64,000 bases of DNA, taken from contig NC_079215.1 of assembly GCF_029633865.1 (NCBI RefSeq), positions 56,590,746-56,654,745 of the forward strand, written 5' to 3'. Position 1 is the stretch's first letter. Each line of letters opens with the position of its first letter. The notes beneath the pieces are model-generated. The model had not been told where the DNA came from and did not search any database. It saw only the letters and a program-made list of their open reading frames with translations. Of this stretch, positions 25,001 to 30,529 are shown in pieces. Position numbers and translations under genes: made by a program. This DNA is from Lampris incognitus. Taxonomy: Eukaryota > Chordata > Actinopteri > Lampriformes > Lampridae.

Positions 25001-25397
25001 AAATGCCTCCTTCAGCACTGTGCGCCCACATGTGGTTGTGGAAAGCCGGACGAGGCCAGCTGAGCGTTCCAGCCTGGGGTCCTCAAGTAGCGGATTCAGT
25101 ACAAGCTCTGCACAGGATTCTCTTAGCAGAGTTGGCCAACGCAATGGGATTCCTGTATCCACTGTTCGACCCAAACCCATAGAGAAGAGCCAGATGATTC
25201 ACAATAACCTGGGCAGGGATGTTTACGTGTCCATCGCTGACTATCGGGGGGATGAAGAGACTATGGGTTTTACTGAGGGTACCTATCTGGAGGTTTTAGA
25301 GAGAAACCCCAATGGATGGTGGTACTGCCAGGTGCAGGACAGCCTGCTCCCTCGCAAGGGCTGGGTCCCCTCCAACTACCTAGAGCAGAAGAAGTAA
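3976..25397 (+). CDS. SH3PXD2A: SH3PXD2A (TKS5) 3' part, six spliced coding exons
   Basis: Spliced gene: 3976-4059, 15842-15959, 20135-20544, 20861-20910, 22705-22824, 23340-25397. Every junction has AG/GT ends and the phases agree (1-1, 1-2 and so on), giving 946 codons to a natural stop. The product is the C-terminal four fifths of TKS5, an adaptor that is phosphorylated by Src and nucleates podosomes and invadopodia through SH3-mediated contacts. Visible are SH3-2 (exons 2-3), SH3-3 (exons 5-6), SH3-4 and SH3-5 (exon 6), separated by long Ser/Pro-rich linkers. Human TKS5 is about 1133 residues; the missing N-terminus would hold the PX domain and SH3-1, which I do not find in the first 3.9 kb. 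The domain order and linker blocks ([36 protein letters not shown]) separate it from the paralogue TKS4/SH3PXD2B. NEURL1 follows downstream in convergent orientation, as in human. Teleosts may carry two copies; which one this is cannot be decided here. Confidence 0.95.
4060..5340 (+). other. Intron, mostly unique
   Basis: Start of the 11.8 kb SH3PXD2A intron. 4075-4215 is loosely CA-rich. The rest is AT-rich with no exon or repeat that I can identify. Confidence 0.6.
5341..6176 (+). mobile_element. RTE-like LINE fragment, copy 1
   Basis: Encodes [20 protein letters not shown] (FADD is the RT active-site core), [54 protein letters not shown] and [20 protein letters not shown]. It ends in ctgtggcgacccctaatggg and a (AGT)n tail at about 6143-6170. 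Several frameshifts and stops split the frame. Copies 2 to 4 are at 10481, 35493 and 56624. RTE clade is assigned from memory of the FADD / LGS / WFGHV pattern. Confidence 0.88.
6328..6470 (+). repeat. Dispersed repeat family A, truncated, with palindrome
   Basis: Starts gtcaattttatttgtgtagc and keeps ccttagaccctcacgtcgga, but the internal part is replaced by a perfect inverted repeat at about 6348-6389 (tagcccattatcacaaattt against its reverse complement). Ends in A-rich sequence. Confidence 0.8.
6816..7235 (-). mobile_element. tRNA-derived SINE, family E, copy 1
   Basis: Read on the - strand it begins cgtccgggtagcgtggcaga and has a B-box-like ttcaaatcccc (here degenerate), then gtgtctgtgggtgagaagcc, ctcctctggtcggtcagggc, gtggtagtctgcggccctcc and ends in caattggggagaaaaaaagg. 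Same order as copies at 39744, 44005, 61265 and 62980. No reading frame of its own. Confidence 0.82.
7973..8215 (+). mobile_element. tRNA-derived SINE, family G, copy 1
   Basis: Head gtggcccagtagttagcact resembles a tRNA A box and gggttcaaaccccag a B box, followed by catcccaggtcgtcctctgt and a 3' part with gagttggtccctgggtgcag. Copy 2 is at 11606. The same head is joined to a different 3' part in the SINE at 18582-18966. Confidence 0.8.
8307..8566. mobile_element. MITE, PIF/Harbinger-like, TAA target duplication
   Basis: A 260-bp palindromic element. Terminal inverted repeats begin tgccccttttccactacatg and end catgtagtggaaaaggggca, and are flanked on both sides by TAA (8304-8306 and 8567-8569). 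The subterminal parts are rich in the pentamer cgact/agtcg. A 3-bp TWA duplication is the hallmark of PIF/Harbinger. No transposase. Confidence 0.88.
9285..9500 (+). mobile_element. Repeat family B fragment, copy 1
   Basis: Contains gagggcggtctgacaggacg, gctaagctaactgctagccc and gacagtcatcctggctggcg in the same order as the copies at 38410, 52316, 53825 and 54715. The tail is A/T-rich with gatatatgtgtt. Probably a 5'/3'-reduced LINE derivative. Confidence 0.75.
9535..9782 (+). mobile_element. 3' end of a second RTE-like LINE or related SINE
   Basis: Contains gtgtcaggaagggcctccga, gatcggtcgagcctccatac, aaggcccgggttaacaatgg, a ctgtggcaacccctgagaaa terminus and a (GAA)n tail. This is a familiar teleost LINE 3' end, distinct from the (AGT)n-tailed family. 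No coding frame remains. Confidence 0.72.
10481..11076 (+). mobile_element. RTE-like LINE fragment, copy 2
   Basis: 5'-truncated copy of the element at 5341. It encodes [40 protein letters not shown] and [20 protein letters not shown], then ends in cccctaatgggagcggccga and a short (AGT)n tail. A small deletion near 10927 removes the RGRPKRRF part present in the other copies. Confidence 0.88.
11237..11392 (-). mobile_element. tRNA-derived SINE, third family
   Basis: On the - strand: gggagcgtctccatagccaa, acggttacagcacatgcca and a B-box-like ctggttcaattccagc, then cccacattttccagtctgcc and a T/A-rich end. The tRNA-like head and about 150-bp length fit a SINE. Confidence 0.7.
11606..11830 (+). 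mobile_element. tRNA-derived SINE, family G, copy 2
   Basis: Head cagtggcccaatggttagtg with tcacagcaagaaggtcctgg, an internal deletion that removes the B-box region, then acaactggagttggtccccg and ggcggcagcccactgctcct. The 3' end is aaagggattaataaaggaaa. Same family as 7973. Confidence 0.78.
12010..12870 (-). mobile_element. Ty3/Gypsy LTR-retrotransposon fragment, integrase region
   Basis: The - strand encodes an H2C2 zinc-binding integrase head: [40 protein letters not shown] and [15 protein letters not shown], typical of fish Ty3/Gypsy elements. The segment at 12856-12638 (Asp/Glu-rich, Pro-rich) sits where the spacer before integrase would be. The catalytic core is out of frame and no LTRs are seen; this is a decayed fragment. 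Confidence 0.8.
12871..14335 (+). other. Intron, mostly unique
   Basis: CA-rich patches near 12900-13060 and 13215-13250. Short open frames here have no recognisable domains. I see no exon. Confidence 0.55.
14336..14590 (+). repeat. Dispersed repeat family A
   Basis: Near-complete copy: agtcgattttatttgtatat, acaacgtcctgtccttagac, ggacaaggaacaactgccta, aacagggagaaaaaagagga and aatggatgttgtgtttacac. Same order as 22394. Confidence 0.82.
14591..15698 (+). other. Intron, unique sequence
   Basis: No exon or repeat recognised upstream of the (TC)n tract. A-rich patch at 15068-15098. Confidence 0.55.
15699..15783 (+). repeat. (TC)n microsatellite in an acceptor polypyrimidine tract
   Basis: About 40 TC units, followed by more CT-rich sequence up to the AG at 15840-15841 that starts an SH3PXD2A exon. 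Confidence 0.97.
15842..15959 (+). CDS. SH3PXD2A: SH3PXD2A exon, first half of SH3-2
   Basis: A 118-nt exon with its acceptor AG at 15840-15841 and donor gtgagc from 15960. It encodes [12 protein letters not shown] through to the tryptophan pair of EGWWYI, which is the RT loop, n-Src loop and WW motif of the second SH3 domain. The final AG joins the G of 20135 to make Arg. The polypyrimidine tract upstream is unusual: it is a long (TC)n microsatellite at 15699-15783 followed by more CT-rich DNA. The previous intron is 11.8 kb and full of repeats. Confidence 0.95.
16130..16275 (+). repeat. Dispersed repeat H, 5' part
   Basis: Contains catttagcagacgcttttat and ccaaagcgacatacatctga, a block common to several teleost SINE and LINE tails, followed by gagagttaatacaacacaag. 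The related segment at 16930-17100 may be its continuation, separated by the SINE at 16680. Confidence 0.65.
16680..16925 (+). mobile_element. SINE family I, 3' part with embedded (TG)n
   Basis: Reads caggtgaattggccgtaaaa, attgtccctagg, (TG) about 37 units (16722-16795), cggccctgtgatggcctggc, ccgcccaatgactgctggga and ends ggataatggatggatt. It is the same element as the full-length minus-strand copy at 18582-18966, including the microsatellite at the same internal place. Confidence 0.85.
16930..17105 (+). repeat. Dispersed repeat H, 3' part
   Basis: Contains gagaaagagctgggttttta, gatggagagggactcagtgg and tcgttccaccaccggggaac. These phrases are familiar from teleost repeats; placement with 16130-16275 is inferred from orientation and proximity. 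Confidence 0.55.
17857..17941 (+). repeat. (CA)n microsatellite
   Basis: About 42 CA units. A shorter interrupted (TG)n tract lies at 17680-17735. Confidence 0.97.
18582..18968 (-). mobile_element. SINE family I, near full length, with embedded (CA)n
   Basis: On the - strand: tRNA-like head ggcgcagtggttagcatggt, tcacagcaagaaggccctgg and a B-box-like gttccagccccgg, then gtgtctacgtgggtttcctc, gtccaaagacatgtaggtca, the (TG)n block (18682-18760 on +), ggccctgtggcctgccgccc and a terminal ggataatgggtggatgg. This copy shows the whole structure of the family. Confidence 0.88.
18987..19016 (+). repeat. (ATAG)n microsatellite
   Basis: About seven tetranucleotide units next to the head of the SINE at 18582-18968. 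Confidence 0.95.
19445..20025 (+). mobile_element. 5S rRNA-derived SINE (SINE3 type)
   Basis: The head keeps 5S rRNA internal promoter blocks: gaagctaaccaggtgtgggc and agtacttggatgggagacta, with the diverged start accataccatgataccaac. Then come a (CAA)n insertion (19599-19629), gatgagacgttaaaccgagg, cattaaagatcccatggtac and a 3' tail gtgctttgggagtctagata aagagcagtataaatg-like with (ATT)n. It is not a 5S gene: the 5S part is mutated and fused to a SINE body. It ends about 110 bp before an SH3PXD2A exon. Confidence 0.87.
20135..20544 (+). CDS. SH3PXD2A: SH3PXD2A exon, end of SH3-2 and linker
   Basis: A 410-nt exon with acceptor ctgcag (AG 20133-20134) and donor gtaagg (from 20545). It completes SH3-2 with [15 protein letters not shown], where the Pro/Ser/Tyr of the ligand pocket are kept, and then encodes a linker containing [20 protein letters not shown] and [11 protein letters not shown]. 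Both blocks are conserved in vertebrate TKS5. The stretch between them, rich in Gly/Ser and containing [15 protein letters not shown], looks less conserved. A 5S-derived SINE ends only about 110 bp upstream of the acceptor. Confidence 0.95.
20861..20910 (+). CDS. SH3PXD2A: SH3PXD2A microexon-like linker exon
   Basis: A 50-nt exon between a cctccttcag acceptor and a gtaagc donor (from 20911). It encodes [16 protein letters not shown], matching the human block SPNLR-x-RPPPRRE. The Pro-rich, Arg-rich core looks like an SH3-binding peptide and could be used for intramolecular contacts (inference). It enters in phase 1 and leaves in phase 0, so skipping it would shift the frame. A SINE fragment begins about 55 bp after its donor. 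Confidence 0.93.
20965..21095 (-). mobile_element. SINE family I, 3' fragment
   Basis: On +: catccatccattatccaaac, tcctgctctcagggtcacag and tcccagaagtcattgggcgg, the reverse complement of the family I 3' end. It begins about 55 bp after the donor of the 50-nt exon. Confidence 0.82.
21641..21669 (+). repeat. (GGGA)n tract
   Basis: About seven units of a G-rich tetranucleotide. Confidence 0.9.
21791..22151. mobile_element. Non-autonomous DNA element with GGGCCA repeats
   Basis: Terminal inverted repeats tcccagatagca and tgctatctggga enclose about 360 bp rich in tgtgtgggccagatgtggcc-type motifs in both orientations. A related but more rearranged copy is at 36549-37076. No coding capacity. Confidence 0.8.
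22394..22625 (+). repeat. Dispersed repeat family A, near-complete copy
   Basis: agtcagttttatttgtatag, gcaacacaacatcctgtcct, ggataaggaacaactcctta, aatagga and gagagcaacagaggagggat, ending in gtgcagtggatgttgtgttt. It is the best copy for a local consensus and lies 80 bp upstream of an SH3PXD2A exon. Confidence 0.85.
22705..22824 (+). CDS. SH3PXD2A: SH3PXD2A exon, first half of SH3-3
   Basis: A 120-nt phase 0-0 exon (40 codons) with acceptor gtgtgcag (AG 22703-22704) and donor gtaaga (from 22825). It encodes [20 protein letters not shown] and then [20 protein letters not shown], the Pro-rich lead-in and the first half of the third SH3 domain. It is nearly identical to human TKS5. The second half of the domain opens the next exon. 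Confidence 0.96.
23340..25397 (+). CDS. SH3PXD2A: SH3PXD2A last coding exon: SH3-3 end, SH3-4, SH3-5
   Basis: The large terminal exon, 685 codons plus taa, acceptor gatgcag (AG 23338-23339). It starts [20 protein letters not shown], completing SH3-3. Residues about 368-421 (24442-24603) form SH3-4 with SGWWYI and a final FYLE; residues about 627-685 (25219-25394) form SH3-5, ending in PSNYLEQKK at the very C-terminus as in human. The linkers carry two tyrosine motifs, YEEPEYDIP (second Tyr at 23592-23594) and IYENDGFRP (Tyr at 23877-23879), which correspond to known Src target regions of TKS5. Residues about 124-160 are an array of a Pro-Pro-Val-Cys-Lys heptad that I do not recall in mammals. 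Pro-rich peptides such as [16 protein letters not shown] [11 protein letters not shown] near 24764 are conserved. The stop position matches the family. Confidence 0.97.
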   Translation, partial: VIEKSSGGWWYVQIGEMEGWAPCSYIDKRKKPNLNRRTSTLTRPKVPPPAPPVKKQDSEEAPLSGNSTSKTSELPSRRVYEEPEYDIPAIGCEGESDTDSLKDEHPLDVKISGVISDKYRNTHPACKVSPPVCKSSPPVCKASPPVCKASPPVCKASPVFSHRRASFRSVEEMAKEECIYENDGFRPSSGDESTAKGCSRPDSPRSYHSSTVPRKPSGSSPLAGRPMKTMTPELNKRSQTLGRHMDSSPRSSSDESGRGHRKGPGLSREVEQRIGQSPSTKPKPSVRPKPLLTKSEPQSPERMDITSLRRQLRPTSQLRHGIKPSRGEDSETASVISSEDSICSRSTSDLSSIYSKGSRGESDLECPSVYRTLDAYEKVQDSEISFPAGVEVEALEKKESGWWYIRWGAEEGWAPSFYLEPVQQVGDAGGSESDGHGSSGSKSNSLEKNEQRVLTLNNINLQGLNPQHQGLRRNTPPIPSKPPGGFSKPSGMVNGGVRMRNGVRQVAVRPQSVFVTTTQTAKDTNYMTGSLRRNESLGSSDQYRSGSATLGVRRNASFSTVRPHVVVESRTRPAERSSLGSSSSGFSTSSAQDSLSRVGQRNGIPVSTVRPKPIEKSQMIHNNLGRDVYVSIADYRGDEETMGFTEGTYLEVLERNPNGWWYCQVQDSLLPRKGWVPSNYLEQKK
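23709..23816 (+). repeat. Coding 21-bp tandem repeat in the TKS5 linker
   Basis: About five copies of a 21-bp unit encoding a heptad of the type SPPVCKA, in frame inside the last SH3PXD2A exon. The two 5' units differ most (CKVSPP, CKSSPP) and the 3' units are nearly identical at the DNA level, as expected for recent expansion by slippage or unequal exchange. Each unit adds a cysteine and a Pro-Pro pair. Confidence 0.9.
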
Positions 25398-28300
25398 TGC
25401 TATTCTACCAGCCCCCCTTCCCACATTGTTTTTCTCAAGGGACATTGATGGCACCCCTACTTATTAATATTGTCTGATAACTCCCATAGGCAATATGCTT
25501 CAACCATGTACATCTCTGAAACCAACCATGTGTGAAAAAACAACTCTATGTAACTTTTCAAGGGTATAAAAAGTGACACCTTCAGTGCTGGTTTACTAAA
25601 ATGTACACATTGATCACTACGGATTTAAAGTGTGTCATGTAGAAATGAGAAAAACATGGGTTTGGCCACCCTAGAGTCAAGAAAATTTGGTGAATATATA
25701 ATATCTTTGAGATATGGATTGGTATAAATGGGAATTATACCCTCTTTAAGGGGTTTACATCTGGTTAGAAATATGTTAAGCAGGGCAACGGCTAGCCTTA
25801 TACCTGCCCATCATTTGCTACGATGCCAAATAAGTGCCTTTTGTGTATGATCACCTGAAAGGAGGTCCTAAGAGGTGAATGGCAGATCACTGAATCCACC
25901 AAACTATTAAGAGTGGCATATGCCTCTGGGTGCATGAACATCACCAAAAGCATTTTCATAACAAATTAAGAGCTTCGGCTGAGGAGCACTAACCAAGCAA
26001 ACAGATCCGATCTGGAGTGTTTTAAGTTCACGTGTTTCAACATGCTGTATAGAGGAAGAAACAGCTTCATAAGTGACTACAGTCACATGGAAATAACTAA
26101 TTTTTTAACTGCAGTCATTTAGCGCTGCCAACAAATAATCTTTGATACATCTGTTGTTTTTGTTGTTGTTTTGAATGTCTTGTTAGTATTTTTATCTTCC
26201 TTAGAGAAATATTTCTGCTCTCTTGTGACATCCATTTTCCACCAACAGCCTAGAATTGGAAGAGTAATGGCTCCTGGCCTTTTTACGTGCCAATGGCACA
26301 AGAGTCTGTGCTTGGATGCCATCGTACATGTGGTGCACCACATGTACCACAGGTTTACTTCAAAAGTCCTTACTCACAACTTGACAAAATGTAATTATAG
26401 ATAGATTAGGGAACAAACAAACTTCAAAACTTGAAATAATCCAGTCAAATGTATTGTCTCTTGGAAAAGCAAAGGAACAGGCTCTTGATTTAGCGTTTTT
26501 CAGAACGTAGTCTCCTAATGTGGGGCTAGCAGCTGCCCTAAAACAAAAGTAATTAGTTTGCAAAATGTTCAGGTTTACTGTAGTGTTTTCTTAATTGCAG
26601 AAACAATTGACTTTGTATATATTGCTGCTTTGAATACATATAGTACTGCTGCTGCGGTATTGTACAAAATAAGTACTGGAAAAGTGGTAAAAGTAATTAC
26701 CATAGAGTCCCAGGGATCTGTACCTGCATAGCGTTGAGCCCACAATGTGATCAAACCAAAGAGGAATATCATGTCATGAACTTTGTCTTGTGACACTACT
26801 ATTTATTTATGGGTACTACAGTCATCAGATATATTCTACAAATACCTAAAACGAGGTTTCGGAGTTGAAAAGTGGGAAATATTTATTTTCACATCAATAT
26901 GTAGAACTTGATGCATCTGACCTAAATTGCAGATGCACCAAAAGGCAACTTTTCAGATTTGATGTAGACCATATAGCTTTTGTTTACTGTCTTATTTTAA
27001 ATTTCCTTTGAGAGGTTTTCACATTCTCAAAAACCATAGTTATATTTCATATTTCACTGTTTTGAGTGAGTAAATATAAATGTGGAAGAAAATAACTTTT
27101 CAATCATCTCAAATATAATTTTTTTAACACTACCCTCCATAAGAAAAAGATGTATGGCATCAAAAATGTTTCCAAATTCCCAAATGAAATCCAAATTAAA
27201 GAGTAAAAATGGCTGATGTTCAAGACTGCTGAAATATATTTTCTAATGAACTGTGTCGGCTCCCGGTGTGGAGCTATACACTAACTATCCATTCATGTTT
27301 CTGCTGGACAGTATTACAGTATTAAACAAAGTACAGTACCTGCGAGATCGCAGTTATCTATTTAGCAAATCATAGTTGTTTTGTCAGTTTGTTTGTTAGT
27401 TTAATTACTGTGTGATCACACATCAACAATAATGAGGAACGAAGTGGTTCTGTTTTGTGAATTAGTGCACTTTAAAACATTTTTATGGTGCATTAATGTA
27501 AAGCTGCAGTCAGTACTCAGCATATTATTTATTGAGTGGGTTTTTGTAATTATTTAATTTGTCTTTTTTTTCCATTTCTTTCTATGAAAAAAAACTTCAA
27601 GAGAAAATTTGACCCCTGCTTAAACGAGGCAGTTCAGTCAAACCCGAGTCTGTGACGACGTAATTGGATGGAGGGTTAGCAGCCTCTTGTGGAAGACAAA
27701 AGTAAATAAGTTTTTTGATGGCTCGTCCTCGTGGCCCAGCAGCCGTCCTACCTCAGTGCAATAAGAGAGGCACTGCTGGTCAGTGATTCTGCCCACAGAC
27801 TGTACACACTTTTCCCCCTCCCTCTCTTTTTTTTCTAAATATAAATGCAGCTAAAAAGGAATTCTTAAATTTTTTTTGTACGATATTCTTGTATTTGGCA
27901 GCAAATTTTTTTTAAAACACTTAAGTGTTTTTTTTTTTAATCTTAAATGCTGTTTGCTGCAACTTAAGCAAATCATGGGCACTTCCTTCATCTTTATTGT
28001 GCTTTACATAATGCCTGATTTTAAGAATATTTATCTTGTGTGCTTTTACAGCCTGTCAGGGTTTGACAATCAACTAACTTCCCTGATTAATAGGCATGGA
28101 ATTTCATTCCATCTGAAGATGTTATCTGGCCTTCAGTAAAAAAAAATCACTTGCAGATTGCAGATGTCAAACCATTATTTTCATACCCAACAAAATTCAA
28201 GCAAAATATTTTAGTTCACTCATAAAAGAGACATTAATTTCTCATAAGAAAACAAAAGGTGAAATTGTTACTGCACAAATATTAACAAATCAAAAATTAT

Positions 28301-28900
28301 GTTAACAAGATGATACTGGCAGGTGTGACTTTAATATGGCACATTGTAGAACAGAAACCAGGCAAACAGACCTTTCCCTCTCCGACGAAGGCATTATGTA
28401 AGGGTGTTGAATCATTTTGCTATAGAATATTTAATTGCATATCACATTGTTTAATTCAAATTAATTTACTTATCTTATAGGTGGCTGAAATTACAAGGGA
28501 ATTGTAATGTGTCAAGCTTTTCCTACAGTTTAGCTGTGTAGCATTGATATTTTTATCTTCTTTCCTTTGGAAATTGAGTCGTATCCCCCCCCCCCCCCTT
28601 TTCACCCAGTGGAATTTTGACATATTTCAAGAAATGTATCCACGAGGAAACGTGCAATAGAAAATAGGTGTCATGCTTTGACAAGAGGAAAAGATGTCAT
28701 TGGAAAAATGTGGGTCTTGAAAAAATGTAATCATTGCCATTATGTCTGTAGGGAGGGAGTAACAGTTTATCCCTGTTCAGACTGCGATTCCTGAGCTTTT
28801 ACAGTGCTTTCAAGGATTTCCAGCACTTCCCTTCGATGGAAGATGCTGCTTGGCTAAAAAAGTGAAATATACAAGGCCTAGCAGGATCAGAAGGACTGCA
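25398..28900 (+). other. SH3PXD2A: Probable SH3PXD2A 3' UTR (end not fixed)
   Basis: AT-rich unique sequence directly after the stop, without the SINE and LINE fragments that fill the introns. Mammalian SH3PXD2A has a multi-kilobase 3' UTR, so a long one is expected. I saw no AATAAA on the + strand between 25398 and about 30000; ATTAAA variants occur at 27195 and 27321. A Pumilio-type TGTATATA is at 26614-26621 and a GCACTTTA (miR-17-family seed match) at 27467-27474. The right boundary is a guess based on loss of the uniform AT-rich character. Confidence 0.55.
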
Positions 28901-30253
28901 AAACCCGTATGAAAAGAGTTTGTGTTTACCTTCAAGTCATTATCAAATGACAATGGACATTTCTAAAGCTTCACATGAGAACCTCTGCTCCTCGTGCCCT
29001 CTTGCCAAACTCAGCGGCCTATGAATTGTAAATGGAATAATAGAAACAACCCAGTGACCCATCCTGCGTCGGCGCTCCAGACTGGGCTTGCTTCACACAT
29101 CATGGGTACTGTCTGTAGGCCCTCTCTGAACTGTCACCTTTCTGCCTATATGCCTGAAAAGAATAGATTGTTTCTGTTATTTTTTTTTATTTTATTTTTT
29201 TTGCTTTGCTTGGTTTTGCTCTTCAGTTTATTTTTTTTCCTTTTTACCCTGGAGTGTGTCTTTTCTCCACCAAGAGATATTCTTCTCTTTACATTTTCAC
29301 TCACATTGTCTGGCCATGTTAGCCGCCGCCTCCACTTATCACCACTGAAAGCAATGTCTTTAGCCATCATCGATGTCAAGAGGAGAATTTCACAGGTGAC
29401 CAAGAGGCTGGAGACAAGAATGCTGTTTGAGGCCATCACAGTTCAGCCTGTCAGCTTCCATGGTGTTTCCTCGCTCATGCCAGGAACAGAAAAACCTTTC
29501 TTTCTTTTCTCTACACAACCCCCAGTCAGTTTCCCCCTTTGACTTGAACCACAGGTGATAATATCATAATGCCATTTGTTTCCCGAGGCCACAGACCATA
29601 ATCATCGTGCAAACGGTGTGGTTTGAGACCAGAAACTGTAAACTCCTTTGTTTTAATGGTTCTTAGTTCCATTACATCTTCATTTAAAGGTTCCTTTTTC
29701 AGTTACGATGCTTGCTCTAATCAGAAAGGCTCGGTCTAAGCAGTCTTGATGCAGATGGGCTTTTTTTTCTTCCATCTGGTCGTTTTGACAAAAGCCTGCA
29801 AATGGAGCTCATGTCTGCTACAGTACATCTCACTCATGACTGTGTGTGGCTTTACAGCAGGCTTTGACATTGGTGGAGGTTAATTAAGGCAAGTACCAAT
29901 CACCTACCCATGTTTGTTACTGTCCACATTCACACACGTATGCACACAACTACAAAAAGTAGACACACACACACCACATACACACACACACACCAAAGCT
30001 ATTGATGGGATAAAGCCACTGATGTCTGGGGAAATAGATTGAGTTCCCTGCTGTATTCCAGGGGTCAATCAAGTGAGACAGCTCCAACATAATGCTGTCC
30101 TTCTTGCTGTGTTCTTCTCCCCACTCTCTCCTCATTTTAGTAAATTGTTGGCACCTCAGGCATGAAGTACTTTAAACCCTGTAAGTTTAGACAGAAGCTG
30201 CTGCAGCAGCTCCATGCTCACAGCAACACTCCTCCTGTTTCCCCAGATCCCCC

Positions 30254-30256
<3 letters not shown>

Positions 30257-30325
<69 letters not shown>
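30257..30325 (+). repeat. Compound (TG)n(TA)n microsatellite
   Basis: About 16 TG units run directly into about 18 TA units. Confidence 0.96.
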
Positions 30326-30327
<2 letters not shown>

Positions 30328-30471
30328 TGCCCTCATTCCTCGACACAGCCAGACTGTCCTGTCCTGGGGCTGCTGAGCCTGATGGAGTAGACGATGGAGA
30401 AGGGTTGAAATAGATCAAGTGTGTAGGAGGTTTGATTCAGCGAGTATATGAGTTTTTCGAGGAAAGAGGGA

Positions 30472-30472
<1 letters not shown>

Positions 30473-30528
<56 letters not shown>
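30473..30528 (+). repeat. (TG)n microsatellite
   Basis: About 27 TG units. Confidence 0.96.

Positions 30529-30529
<1 letters not shown>

Noticed and set aside
28994..29542. A 182-codon + strand frame downstream of SH3PXD2A
   Set aside because: No recognisable domain, T-rich low-complexity middle (poly-Phe/Leu) and no splice or promoter context.
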